Shown: positions 37,601 through 49,555 of the stretch, piece after piece
Position numbering within the stretch: the stretch's first letter is position 1
How the letters are laid out: each line of letters begins with the position of its first letter
Assembly (NCBI GenBank): GCA_037013685.1
Contig: CM072919.1
Coordinates: 48,938,616-49,002,615, forward strand
DNA: 64,000 bases
Reading direction: 5' to 3'
Source: Acridotheres tristis
Lineage: Eukaryota > Chordata > Aves > Passeriformes > Sturnidae
The notes under the pieces: generated by a model
What the model was told of the DNA's origin: nothing
Databases searched by the model: none
What the model saw: the letters and a program-made list of their open reading frames with translations, nothing else
Made by a program: the position numbers and the translations under genes

Positions 37601-38616
37601 TAGAGCTGTAAATTATATCACTGGGTGTCACTGGACATTATCAAGTAAAGATTTTGTGACCACATCCTCCTTTCCACCTTTTTTTCCCAAGAGGCATTAT
37701 GGTATAAGAAAAATAAATTTCCATCTCATTGGGAAAAACAGTTTTAGGAAATAACTCTTTCAATAGTTAACATCCTATTTCATTATGAACCACTCATCTT
37801 TCAAGTTACCTATTGTGCCAACTTTGAATTTCTTGTTTGAATGCTTCATTTGCAGATATAATGTTCATAGAATCCTAGAATCATAAACTGTTCTCTGATT
37901 TAAAACTTAACAAAACAAATACCCTACCAAAACAAATTTTCTTACTTTTCTCTTAGCCGGATTGCTACATTCCTATAGAATTGCATCCAGTCCAGAGAAC
38001 AAACTATGCAGCAGCACCTTTTTTTCTAAGCATTCATATCTTCTATTGTCTTTGGATAAAACTGTGTCTTGTGCAATGAGCCTGTTTGGGACCTTCCATT
38101 ACCTTCCATTACCTTACATTACATGTAATATTTCTGGGGTGAGTGAGCAAACAGCACAACAGTCTTCAGCAGCATTCTACTAATTTTCAAATTGTCCTAA
38201 CGAGATCCTGCTCACACATGGAAAAGTAGCTTCAATATCCACCATTTGAGAAGTGAGAGCTTTAAATTTGCTTCAAGAACGAATGGTGTGTCATGAGGGA
38301 TAAGCCAACATTCCTCTCCAGTATTCATAGACGTTTCACATAAATTTGTTTTCAAGTTCACCTTGTTTACCTTTTTCACTCCTTGCTCATGTCTTGCCTC
38401 AGATTATTGCTGGAAGCTACACATTTTAAATTAATATCTCCAGGTAGCCAAAAAGACTGAACTTATAAATGTGAAATGTGATGGTTGAAAACAGATGGAT
38501 TTAACATATTCATCATGATCATGTGGCATAACATGGAGGCTGTAGATGCAAAAATGAACAGTAGATATGTATATAACTCTTCCTTCATCAAAGTGTAAGA
38601 ATTGTTTTGAGCAGTG
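34698..38616. other. Unique sequence, no gene seen
   Basis: AT-rich DNA without recognised exons. A short string TCATAGAATCCTAGAATCATA at about 37865-37885 looks like a bare CR1 3'-terminal remnant. Three 10-bp tandem units (ACCTTCCATT-like) lie at 38091-38120. Confidence 0.5.
38091..38120. repeat. 10-bp tandem repeat, three units
   Basis: ACCTTCCATT occurs twice in direct succession, followed by ACCTTACATT, one base different. It is a minimal slippage repeat. Confidence 0.75.
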
Positions 38617-38712
38617 TCACAATATCAGAATAGTTAGTGTTGGGAGAGACCTCAGGAGACCATCTAGTCGAACCCCCCACTGCTACAGGAGATTCACCTA
38701 AGGCAGTGTTGT
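38617..38712 (-). mobile_element. CR1 LINE 3' end, antisense, short
   Basis: The plus strand shows the reverse of a CR1 tail: TCACAATATCAGAATAG (degraded terminal octamers), then 'gttgggagagacctcaggagaccatctagtcgaacccccc'. In order and content this matches the CR1 3' UTR. The element is severely 5'-truncated, at about 100 bp, and includes no coding part of note. Confidence 0.8.
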
Positions 38713-41700
38713 TTGATGGCTACTGGCTAGACTACTGACTGCCAGGTGAGATGTCCCTTTCCATTATCCATCCAAAGCTGAGCTACACATTAGCACACTT
38801 ACAGCATGATTTGCAAGGCAGCTGAAAGTGGGTTGTGACCATTGCACTGTGAATAGGATTTGTGGTCTTGCTAGTAACCATTCAGACACATAGGCTCAAG
38901 ACTGTGACACCTGGTAAGCCCTAGTCTTCCCCATCTAGTAATACATTTAAATGGAGAATTTGGAGGATGAGTTGAGCTAGCTAATATTCTTCAGTGCAAC
39001 TTGTACATCTGAGAAAACCTGAGCAGGACAATCTGAATTTCACATTGCTAAAGTTACAGAGGTCCAACTACTTGCTGTCAGGTGAAGTGCAAAGCAAGAT
39101 TTACACACAATAACAATTGGGGAAAAACTTTCCTGGAAGGCATATGATTGCAAAAGTTTTATAAATGGCTAAAGTAAGAAATTTGCCAAATGAATGTTTT
39201 TCTATAAAGTATTTGCTTGTTTCTATTTACTGTTATGAAGCTGGTTAGTCCACTTGCCTTCCAAGTTCACATTATATTGTGGACCTACGAACAGACTGAA
39301 AATGGCTAGCTAGAGACAGATGGAACACAGGGATTTTTTTGTTCCCTTTTTTTTTTGTATTTTTAATTGAGAAAGCGAGTATCCAAATTAAGTGTTCAAA
39401 TTACCATGACCAACTCATGTATGCTATTTGCATGACTTACTAAGGCTTTTGCAGGTTTCAGGAAATTCATTTGCCTTTCAAAATGGAGGCTTCAGTGTTC
39501 AAATAGAGCACTTACCCTTCAACTCAGTAGGTGCTTGATGGAGCTGAACAGCTGCACCAGCTTGAAAAGAGTTACTATTGTGCATTGAACATTATGGTCC
39601 TGAAAGCAAGAACTGACTGCTGCCAACCCGCATGGCTCTTCACATTCACTGTTGGTAAGTACTCTCCAGCTGAGAAAGTGATGCTACGGAGCATTTTTCT
39701 CTGGCATGCTTTTCGCCATGGTTATATACCTCTATGGACAAACCCTTTCTCCTGCAGTTACCATCCCAGAGCTAGGAGGACTGCAAAGAATGCTCCTATG
39801 GGTGATACAGGTGGAAGACAAAGTGCTGACGTCTATACAAATACATTGCCATTTACTCAGTGCTTTTTCTCTGGCCGCAGTCCCTTGATGACACCACTGC
39901 TTAGGTAGCATTAAATACTCACTATTTAGTCCACACAGTCCATCAAGTAAGAGAAGGACATTATATTGCAATGGTTGACTCATTTTGAGTGCCAAGCGCA
40001 ATAGTGCTCGCCACAAAAAAATAATACCACATTCAAGTGCACTCCATGTAGTCTTCTACATGCTCTTTAAAGCATTGTATTCTAACTAGGCAGGAGGCTC
40101 ATATCTGATGATGACCAAAGCTGGCTTCTTGGTTTGCCGGCTGGCAGGTGTGGGAAGTCCTGTGGAGGCAGCACAATCAACCCCTGTGGAGGAAAGAGTC
40201 CTTCACACCACTCAATGGCAATCTCTCCTGCCAATTAAGGGGATTTGTGGATGAAATCCAAGGGGAATTGCAACCCAATTGCCTTGGCTAGGAGAATGAA
40301 GGCTGTGGTCTGTGCAGGCAGGGCTGTAGGCAGAGAGAAAAGGAAAGAGCTGTTTGCAAACAGCTCCCTTTTGGGAGACGTGAACTGGAGGCTATTTTAA
40401 GCTTAAAAACAAAGTAGAACTTTTGAAAAGGCAAGGAGAAATTTTTAACCCTTCATCTCTGCTACACTACCAGGCACTTGGAGGAGAATACAGCACGGTA
40501 TTTTTAAAAGCTCATGTCTCCATTACTGTATCTAAGTGAAACATCGCTGAAAATCTGTGCACTGTTCATTCACTTTTGGTCATAATGACAAAAGGATTTT
40601 GACATTCATATCACGAACAAAAGTCTGGAACAAAAACCAGCGTAAAGGCAGAGGGATAAACAGCAAAATGAATGTCTTCTGTGGGTGCTTGTGGGGAACC
40701 ACAAAACACTTAAGTTGCCCACCATGTTTTCCACCCTCAGTCAGAGCAAAGTGAAATATCATTTCGTGATTTTAATTGTGTGCATGGAATATATCTGGAA
40801 AAGGCACCAATATTTGATAGTCTTCCCCAAAAAAGATAGGATTTGAACTTTTCTGTAATATCTTTATATTAGCTCTTCTGCTGCTCAGCATCAGAGGAGT
40901 TGGGCTGTGCTTCTTCTCAGGTAACATCTGGGGTCCCAGTAGAGAGAGAATAAAGGCTATCTCTGCCTAAAATCAGAAATTTTATCTTTCCTTCTCCTTT
41001 TCAGAGATTGGCTTGGTCAAACCAATGGGGCTGTTTTGTAGTGCTGCTCTCTGATAGATCAATAACCATTACTACTACATGTTTTACGGAATGTGAGTTT
41101 TGAGATGGTAAACTCAAAAAAAGCCTTACATAATCAGGCATGGGTATGGAAATTTTTGCATGAACTGATTTTTTTCACTTTGAAATACTGCACATAAAGC
41201 TCAGCTTTCACCAAGCATGGAACCCATGCCTTCCCTTATGCAGTCCTGCCATCAAACCACTCTTTCTCATGTCTAGCAAAAACCAGTGAAAGTAATTTGT
41301 CCATGGTCAAATGGTCCTTAATCAACACCATGACATTGTGTTCCTCAGTGGCAATATTTCTGTCTATCTGTGAGTGAAGGAGTAAAGGATCTAACCTGTT
41401 AGTAGTTTTGCAGATTTAATCCTGTAATAACACTTTAGCTCTGTTCTCTAAACAGGCTTATCTCATTGATATTGAATTTTAAAGTTGAAGAAAATATACA
41501 CCTTAGAAATTGCAATGCGTAGATGATGAATAGAGTTTCCATTACACACTTAAAAAAGAAACCCATAATTGAAATGGTTCTGCAATTTTGTGTCATCCAG
41601 AGACAAATTCTATGTTTGACATCCCTACAAAGGGATCTCCCCTTATAGTGATCTCTATCCATTTGGCTATTGAGATCTGAGAAATCCATTTCTTTTCATG

Positions 41701-43589
41701 GTGAGGGGTGGTAGCATAAAATTAATATCTTAAAGAGTTAATCCTAATGGTATATCTCTATCATACTTGTATATCTCGGTTGGTACCAGGCACCAGTAGA
41801 ATTACATCTAGTGTTACATTTATATAGTAGTATCTCTTGGTTTCTAAGAGAGATTGTATATCTGCCATTAAGGAACAGGATGTCCTGACACAAGATCTCT
41901 AGAAGATCTCTGGACTGCTTGAGGATGTGCTTGTGTGCAGGAAAACTGCATTGTGAACATGGCATGGAATCAGCTCCTCAGGAGTTCCTAAGTGGTCTTT
42001 ATATGCTCTCTGCTGCCCTCTTCCTCCACACATCCATTATCAAGTATGAGATTATTAGATTTTTTAAATTTTTTTCTCCCCCATCGGTGTGCACTGTTAA
42101 TTACAGGATTATCCTGACTCACTCCAGGACATGTAGGCAGCTGGTCTCACTGCTGTCTGTGGGTAATAAACACTATGCACATTTCCTGTTTCCTGATCTC
42201 ACACTGAGTATATTTATAAGTATGTAGATTTGTTGGTTGATTTCAACATTTATCAATGCTTCCCAGATCATTTCCGTCTTTCCTTCTCCCTAAAGAACAT
42301 TCCTTCCTGAATTGTATCAAAGTAAAGTATATTTCTGGGTGGTGAGCATTTGTTTCCGGACAGGTAACACCCAGCAGAAACAGATAACTCCACAGACTTG
42401 ATGTTTTCAGCATGCAGATAGTTTTGCAGAGCCACTAAATCCCAACACAGCTCCTGCATGTCCTACTAATGTTTCCATAAAACCAACACTTTGACAGCTG
42501 GTATGGATCAAAATTTTTTACTGTCTATTTTACTTTGGGCTGCATATCATATGGCAATTGGTAGTGTGCTTAAATGTAAAGAAAGAACAGAGATTATTCC
42601 AGACAGTGAAGTTACATCTAATCCTTCATATTTGCCTATGCACTGTATTTTCAGGGATTCATCCAGTCTTATTTCAAGTCTGGCATAAATGTGATGGTTC
42701 CTCATTGCACACTGGATAATGCCTATGGCACTAATGGATGCACAGGAGTTTTGTTTTATTGGAAACTTTGTTATAAGGTCTGCATATTATGTTCTTTTTT
42801 GGCATAGGTATTTTCATACTCTTCAAGTTTGGGGTACTTATTTTTTACCTTGTCTTAGGGAATTTCTTATATTTAAAAGATATTAGGTTTTTTTCAAAAT
42901 AAGCCCTTGTTTCTGCATAAAAATCTTAGTATTGGCAGAAGATGATATTTTCATGACAGTATCCACTGTCTTCTTTTTCCCAAGTAAGCTCTTCTAGCAT
43001 GGATGGGAGCCAGATCAACACACATCCATGACTCTGTATTCACCTACTCCTGGAGGTGCAGCTTTCAAAAAGAATTCTGTACTTCCATAGTCTTGTTTTT
43101 GATCCAGCTTGGATATTTAACAGTTTTTTCCTTTTCTTGGAGATCTAAGAGATCTCCACTTCATAAAGATCACCAATGCAAATTTGTTCAATACTGCATT
43201 CGATTTCAGTGATTTAAACTGTTTGCCTCCACATGAAGGACTCTTTCGGCTTTTAGTTTTCTCAAAACTTTTAACATTCAGCCAACCTGTCTCTTCCTAC
43301 TCCTCCCACAAAAATAGCTTTCTTAGCTTTTCTGTTCAAAAATTACAAAAGTAATATTGCTAACTTTTAGTGTGAATATTTCAAGTAGTGATGCAGGGCT
43401 GTTGTTTCTTGGCGATTATTAAATTTCATTACTCATTTGACCAAGTCCCTTCTGAAAATTATTTTAAAGTTTAAGCAACAGTCAGTTTAAACCAACAGAC
43501 ATGAATCTAGAGCCAAGAAAACTTAGTCTAGCTGGAGGGAGGTCGGGCTAGGGTATATTTAAGTGAATTGGTCATACATATGTTCTGGG
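38713..43589. other. Unique sequence, no gene seen
   Basis: No exon or transposon recognised. The stretch at about 40080-40400 is GC-richer and carries a perfect 20-bp palindrome at 40347-40366. The frame at 39531-39908 opens with GTG and has no identifiable domain. Confidence 0.5.
40347..40366. other. Perfect 20-bp palindrome
   Basis: GAGCTGTTTGCAAACAGCTC is identical to its own reverse complement. Weaker complementarity continues on the outside (GGAAA against CCTTT). It contains AGCTG half-sites on both sides and a TTGCAA centre, which resembles a C/EBP-type core. A function is only a possibility. Confidence 0.85.
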
Positions 43590-44868
43590 ACCTCACAAAA
43601 TATACCTATGAGTGCTGAGAGAGCTGACCCAGGTCACTGTGAAATGACTCTTGGTTGTCTCTGCAAGGTCATGGTGATCAGGAAAGATCACTGATGACTG
43701 GAAGAAAGTAAATATCACTCCTGTGTTCAAGAAGGGCAAGAAGGAGTATCTGGGGAAGCACTGCTCATCCTCACCTTAATCCCTAGGAAGATTGTGGACT
43801 GAAAATTCTGAAAATTATTTCAAAGCATATTGGGGACAAGCAGGGTATTTGAAGAAATCAATACGGATATATAAATTGAGATCATGTCTGACCATTCTCA
43901 TGTAGTCTTCTACAATGATAAAAAGGGCTTTATGAATGAGGGGTGAAGGGGGGTGAGAAGTAGATGCTATTAAGCTTGATTTAACAAGGGTTTTGCCACT
44001 ACCACAGAAAATGCTGATAAAGCTGAGGAGGTATAGGTTAGATAAATGCACAGTGAGGTGGATTGAAAGCTGTCAAAATCTCTTTACTAGATGTAAAAGC
44101 AGCATGGACTTCACCAGGGGGATAATCACTACAGGTTTACTCCAGGAGTCAGTAGTTGGTCCAACAATGGTTAACACCTGTTTTAATGACCTTAATGACG
44201 GGACAGAGTGCACACTCAGCAAATTTGCTGAAGATACAAAATCAGGAGGCATGGCTAGTTACATCAGCTGTCCTTACTGCCTTTCAGAGGGACCTGGACA
44301 CACTGAAGAAGTGAGATTCAAGAAACTCCATTAATTTAAATGAGTGGAAAGCAAAGTCTGTATCTGATAAGTAATAGTTCCATTCAGCTACAAAGACTGG
44401 GAGCCAACCAGCTGGAAAGTAGCTTTGCAGAAGAGATACAGGGGGTCCTGGTAGACACTAGCCTGACCATGTGCCAGCAATGTGCCCTTCTCATATAGAA
44501 ATCCGACAGTATTTTGAACTTCATTAGAAAAAGTGTTACAAACAGACCAAGTGATGTGATCCTTTCTCTCCACTAAGCACTGGTGAGACCCTCCCTAGAA
44601 TGCTGGGTCCAGCACTGGGCTTTCCAGTACAAGAAAGAAATAGATATACTATGGAAGTTAGAGTGAAAGGTCACAAAAAATTTGAAAGTACTGATGCGTT
44701 TGTCGTATGCAAACAAGTTGAGACTTCTGAAACCGTTCACCTTAAGGAAGACTGAGGAGACACTAATCTATGTGTATAATATGTGATGGGGCACTAAAGA
44801 AGATAGAGACAGACTCTTTAAGGTCTCATCTAACCCAAAGCATTCTGTGATCCTACAATTCTGTGACT
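43590..44868 (+). mobile_element. CR1 LINE, sense, long and old copy
   Basis: This CR1 spans from the middle of ORF2 to the 3' end. It starts near the 'tgagtgctgagagagctgaccc' block and passes through 'gatgactggaagaaagtaaatatcactcctgtgttcaagaagggcaagaa'. It covers the reverse-transcriptase core at about 44050-44260 and ends with the terminal repeats TTCTGTGATCCTACAATTCTGTG (about 44842-44864). Many indels and substitutions mark it as older than the CR1 at 17308-18868. The 5' end is truncated. Confidence 0.92.
43993..44334 (+). pseudogene. CR1 ORF2 reverse-transcriptase remnant with altered catalytic box
   Basis: A frame of about 113 codons (it opens with ATG) keeps the central reverse-transcriptase motifs. 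These are V-R-W-I-E-S (the family has V-H-W-V-K-N), G-L-L-Q-E-S-V-V-G-P (the family has G-V-P-Q-G-S-V-L-G-P), F-N-D-L-N-D-G-T-E-C-T-L-S-K-F, and then F-A-E-D-T-K where the family has F-A-D-D-T-K (44224-44241). The first catalytic aspartate is replaced by glutamate (GAA at 44230-44232), and the Q-G-S turn has lost its glycine. The relic is inactive on these grounds as well as from frameshifts elsewhere in the copy. Confidence 0.85.
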
Positions 44869-47800
44869 GAGACAATTAAATACGATCAAAAAGAAGTTTT
44901 CTTTGATTTTCTAATAGATAAAAGAAAATGGAATTTAAGAACTGCTGCAACTGTGTGGAAAAAAAATTACGCAAGAGATGGAATTATTTTTGGAAGTTAT
45001 TACTGACCAGGTTGATTCCAGTGAGAGAGGCAGCAGTGAGTAAAATGTAAGGTCAACTCCAAATGCTATTGTCTCTGTATTAGATTTGTGAAAAATATTT
45101 CCTTGGTTGAAAATTTCTTCTTAACACTTTGACATTCTGCATTTGAGAATAAAGATAAGGTACTATATGCAAAACAGAAGAGATACTGTGTGTCCTTTTA
45201 GGAACTCTTCCCAAAATGCTCATTGAACTGCTTAAGAACTAGATTATGTGCTTCTGGTAGATTACTTCGGGGTTAATGCCAGCAAGTTGCATACTCTGAG
45301 AAGGTGAAATTCTCCCCAAACTACAGTGAAATTATTGCTGCCAAAACTGGGTTGAACACTTTCCAAGAGTAAAAGTAAAACTCCTCCATTAGTCACTCGG
45401 ATGACAATATGCAGGTCAAATTTAAACTTTGGAGCTTTAAATGCAGTGAGCTGATTTGATACATTTTCATGCCTAGCAGGATTTTTTTTTACTATTGTGT
45501 TTTAGCTATTGAGGACATTCTCTATATGAAGAAACAAATTGCTTGTCCTGGCTTTACTGAAGTCATCAAACTTTTTGTGATCTTACATAGAACAAAAGTA
45601 ATGGAAAAAATTACTAAGATTAATTGCCTTCTCAATTAAATTGGTAGAAGAAAAGGGTCATAATTTTGATCTATACTGTTGTAACTGAAAAGATGATGCA
45701 TTTTTCATTTGGAAATTTATTGTGAGTGTCTAGAAATCTAGTTAGCCTTTCATGCTTTTTTTTCAATAGTGAAAGTTGGTCTAATGATTAAATGTTTAAG
45801 TAAATTGATTCATGACACTGCCTGTATCAAATAAAACTTGTCAAGTGTGTGTCAAGTGTATGTCAAGTGTGTGTATAATTTTGTGAGTGGAACATCCTAC
45901 TAAGTAAATATATCAGTTAAAAAATAATAATATCAATTCAAATTATATAATTGGGAAAAAATTAGTAACCATTTATGCATGCAATTGTTTTTATTTTTAA
46001 CACTCATTGTACCTCACAAATTTAGACCTCTTATAGGTCTTTGATGTCTACCAGAACTCTCTGCCAGATTTCGTTTTTGTGTTACTTCAGTGACTGTTAC
46101 AGAACTACTCAGGGATACATTTGGTCCCCTGTGAGACACCTTTGGAGGCGGAGAGGACAGCTGACTTTATACAGTCATGCACATTTAGTTGCGAAATTTT
46201 CAAATATGCAACACTAAATCACATTATACATGTCATGTGTTTATATAGATGGTGTGTATGGGTTTTTATGGATCTGCTGAAGACCAAATGGCTTCTTAAT
46301 GAGAGTTCCATAGCCTGGGAATGACTGTAACTTTCAGTCTGTGTAGACCCATTGCTTTCAATACACAATCTCTAGAAGGGCCAAATACAGTGAGACTTTG
46401 AGAACAAAAAAGTGAAAAGTCAAAGAAGAGATATTGAACTGATCCACTCTCATAAATGGAGTTGGAATGGGGAAAAGGTCTTCACAGAAAAGAAGAATTC
46501 TGAAAAATCTTGAAACATTTTGAAGAAAAGGTTAATGAAAGGCTGAGAAAAATTATTTACCACTATTTAAGAGAGGGGGGAAAAGCAAAACAGGATCAAA
46601 AAACTGCCAGATGTTTGGAACAGAAAAGTAGGATGAAGCAGAATGTCCTTAATGTAAACACAAATTGAAAAGAAAAAAATCAAAGAAATAGATAAAGGAA
46701 AGACTGGGGCAAGGGGTGGGGGGAGGGAATTCAAGGATTAAGCTTTTTATAATATACATACAGTCTGCCCTTGATTTACAGAATGACCACACAGAAAACC
46801 TCTGTTCTTTGGATTCCACCAGTGCAGTGAACCTGCTAGAGATCTGAGATCCACATCTGTTCTGTGATCTCAAACATAGCAAGATTTTATAAAATTTTCC
46901 ATCTATCCATCATATTCTTCTTATATGCTGAGGGTGAACTGAGACTTTAGCTACACCTGGATAAAGGCAAAAAGAATCTTGATCTATCTCTGCTGTTTCT
47001 TGACCCTTATCCTTAGAAAGTGCTAGCACAGCTTTTTGAAGGGCTGAGGTGAATTCTTATAAGGACGTTTGCAGACTTGCTTTAACTCTTGTGAAAGAAA
47101 ACCGTTTTGCAGATGGAGGGGGAAAAAAGGGTAAGGAGACAAAAGTGTGAAAAAACATACTTCATGTGTGCATGAAGCATGTGGGAGAAGCTTTTGAAGT
47201 CTCAAGCAGAGTCAGCAGAGTGCATTCCGCAACAGCATCAATTCCACTATATGGAGTTAACCACACATTCTGCTGCTGCTACGTCTCTGCACCCATGCCT
47301 GCTTTAGTGTGTCTCTGCTCTCTTTTCTGCTAGCTAGGCTCTGATCCAGAAATCCTCACCCTGATAATAGAGAAGGATCAATCCTTTCTACTTCTGGCCT
47401 AGCTGCCATCACTCGCTTTCTCCAAAACTGACATGGAAGCCTGCCCCTTGCTGCCCAGCTAGGCATTTTCAAGTTCCCAGTCTGTGGTAAGAATCCTGAT
47501 GCCAGCAGCATTATAAAGGATTCATCCTGGAGGGCAAAGGACCATGGCTGTAAGAGGAGGAAATGGCAGAGGGGTCAGGAGGAGAGTGCATGCAGGGCAG
47601 GCAGGGTGTAGGAGATATGGTTAGCCATGGGAAGAAGGCCAGGGAGAGGAGTTTTGTATGCACACTGTGCCTTGCTTTACCAAGTACAGTGCTGTCATTT
47701 GTCACAAGTATTTTCTTCTCTGTTTGTTGTGACAATTTTCTGCTGCTTTATATGTGTGTTTTGATTATAGCTGATGGGACACACCAGCATGATAGGATTC

Positions 47801-49555
47801 CTGTGGACTAACTCGTTTATTGTTTACAGCTGGTTATGGATTCACAGGTAAATACAGACCAGTTTTTGAAATAAAACTATTTTTTTCAATATCTTGTAAC
47901 TCTTCTCCAAATAATCGAACCTGATATTTAAAAATATACCAGTGGACTGAATTACTTTTCGTATAAAGACTTTTCTGACTTTCCTATCAATGATATTGTC
48001 CCTGTTGGCTGTGTCTAAATGTTCACCTCTGTCAATTTCTATGGCATTGTATATAACTTGTGTCTATGGAAGTCTGTGGAATATGGAAGTAGTTCTCAGA
48101 CCTTTCTTTATTATCTCTTCTGCTTTGTGAATTTCTTGTCACAGCCCCAGGCCAAGAGAGTTTAAAACAAACCCCAAAAAGTGTGTCAGTTCCCTCCATT
48201 ACTCATGTAAAAACCTGAAGTGATTATTCTGAAATAAAATTATTTTTATTAGTATTGCTGTCACAGAGAAGTTCTAACTATAGTACAGCTTTTTGGAAAG
48301 ATTTTTCAGCTATACCATAAATTTCCACATACAGACAAGCACTGAAAACAGAAAGCCAAGATATAAAAAGATCTCCACTTGCACACTCTTTGTGTAGCTC
48401 TAGCATCTGTTCTAAGCATGCCTGCCAGTGGGGACCTCTAGAGGCTACTCATGGCTTCATCCTCCTGTGCGTTGGCATCCATCATACAGGAGATGAATCT
48501 AAATACTGCACCATCTGCGGGACAGCCATTTGCTCCCATGATGCATACATGAAAGCCCCACAGCTTTCCCATTCTGGACCATATGCTGCTCTCATTTATA
48601 TCCCATGGATTTGGAACTGAGGCATAATGTAAATGGGAAAGCTTCGTTATCAGGATCTGCTGTTTAATTTATGCAAAACTGGGGCATTGTTATTCTGCAA
48701 ATCATATGGTACACATTTTAGGAATTCATCATTTACATAAAAAAAGGGGTGCCCTCAAAAGTAGTATGTGTATGAAGACACGCATCATAATCATAGAATT
48801 CACACCCAGATTTCTATTACTGCCTTACCTCTAGGCTCTATGATGTTCGTTTCTCACTTCTGAGTTAGACTGTTACAGACACAAAGACAAAATTTGCATC
48901 TGGGCTAGGTTTCCAAATGCCTTCAATATTTAGTTGTATCTGTAGTTTTCAGTCAGTCATTCTCTATTTTAAAAAAACCCCTTATCCTCAAAATTAAATG
49001 AAGACTCTACCTTCTGCCTTTTAAACTATGTTTTATTCATGTTTTTGTAAACTAAAATACTGATCTGGCTCTACCATGGACATGAATTACGTAATCTGTG
49101 TTTCAAGTCAGATGATATGTATTTTTTTAATGTATTTGCCTAGTGGGCCTGACCAACATGAGCAGTCAGACTCATCTTATTGCTTCCATCAATGCACACT
49201 CATATGCAATTCTATTATTTTCATTATGCATAATATCATTATTTTTAATTCCAAGTATTTTAAAGTGTTTGTGCCTTTTGTTGATGCCAAGCTGTTGGGA
49301 CCATAGCACTGCAGTCCTGAGGGCACCCCTATGGAGTGTAAAAGGAAGCTGAACTTTGACCAAGCTAACCTCGCTCTTGTATGTGTCAATCTTTATTCAT
49401 TCGGTGCCTGGTACTGGCTAGAAAAATAAATAAAAAATAGGAGGCTGCAACAGGACAAGTTCCTCATTGTATTTACTACCAATTTGCATGTCCTTATGCT
49501 TTTCTCAGAGGATATGCCTTGTCTTCTGTTGCCCTGCATGATGGTTAGTGCATAA
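44869..49555. other. Unique sequence, no gene seen
   Basis: AT-rich DNA without recognised exons or transposons. It holds an 11-bp minisatellite at 45840-45872. Purine-rich patches occur at 46560-46730 and 47560-47650. Confidence 0.5.
45840..45872. repeat. 11-bp minisatellite, three units
   Basis: Units GTCAAGTGTGT, GTCAAGTGTAT and GTCAAGTGTGT stand in direct succession; the middle one differs by a single base. Short TG dinucleotides within the units may have seeded slippage. Confidence 0.85.

Noticed and set aside
39531..39908. 125-codon open frame
   Set aside because: It opens at GTG, overlaps a frame in another phase, and has no recognisable protein features.
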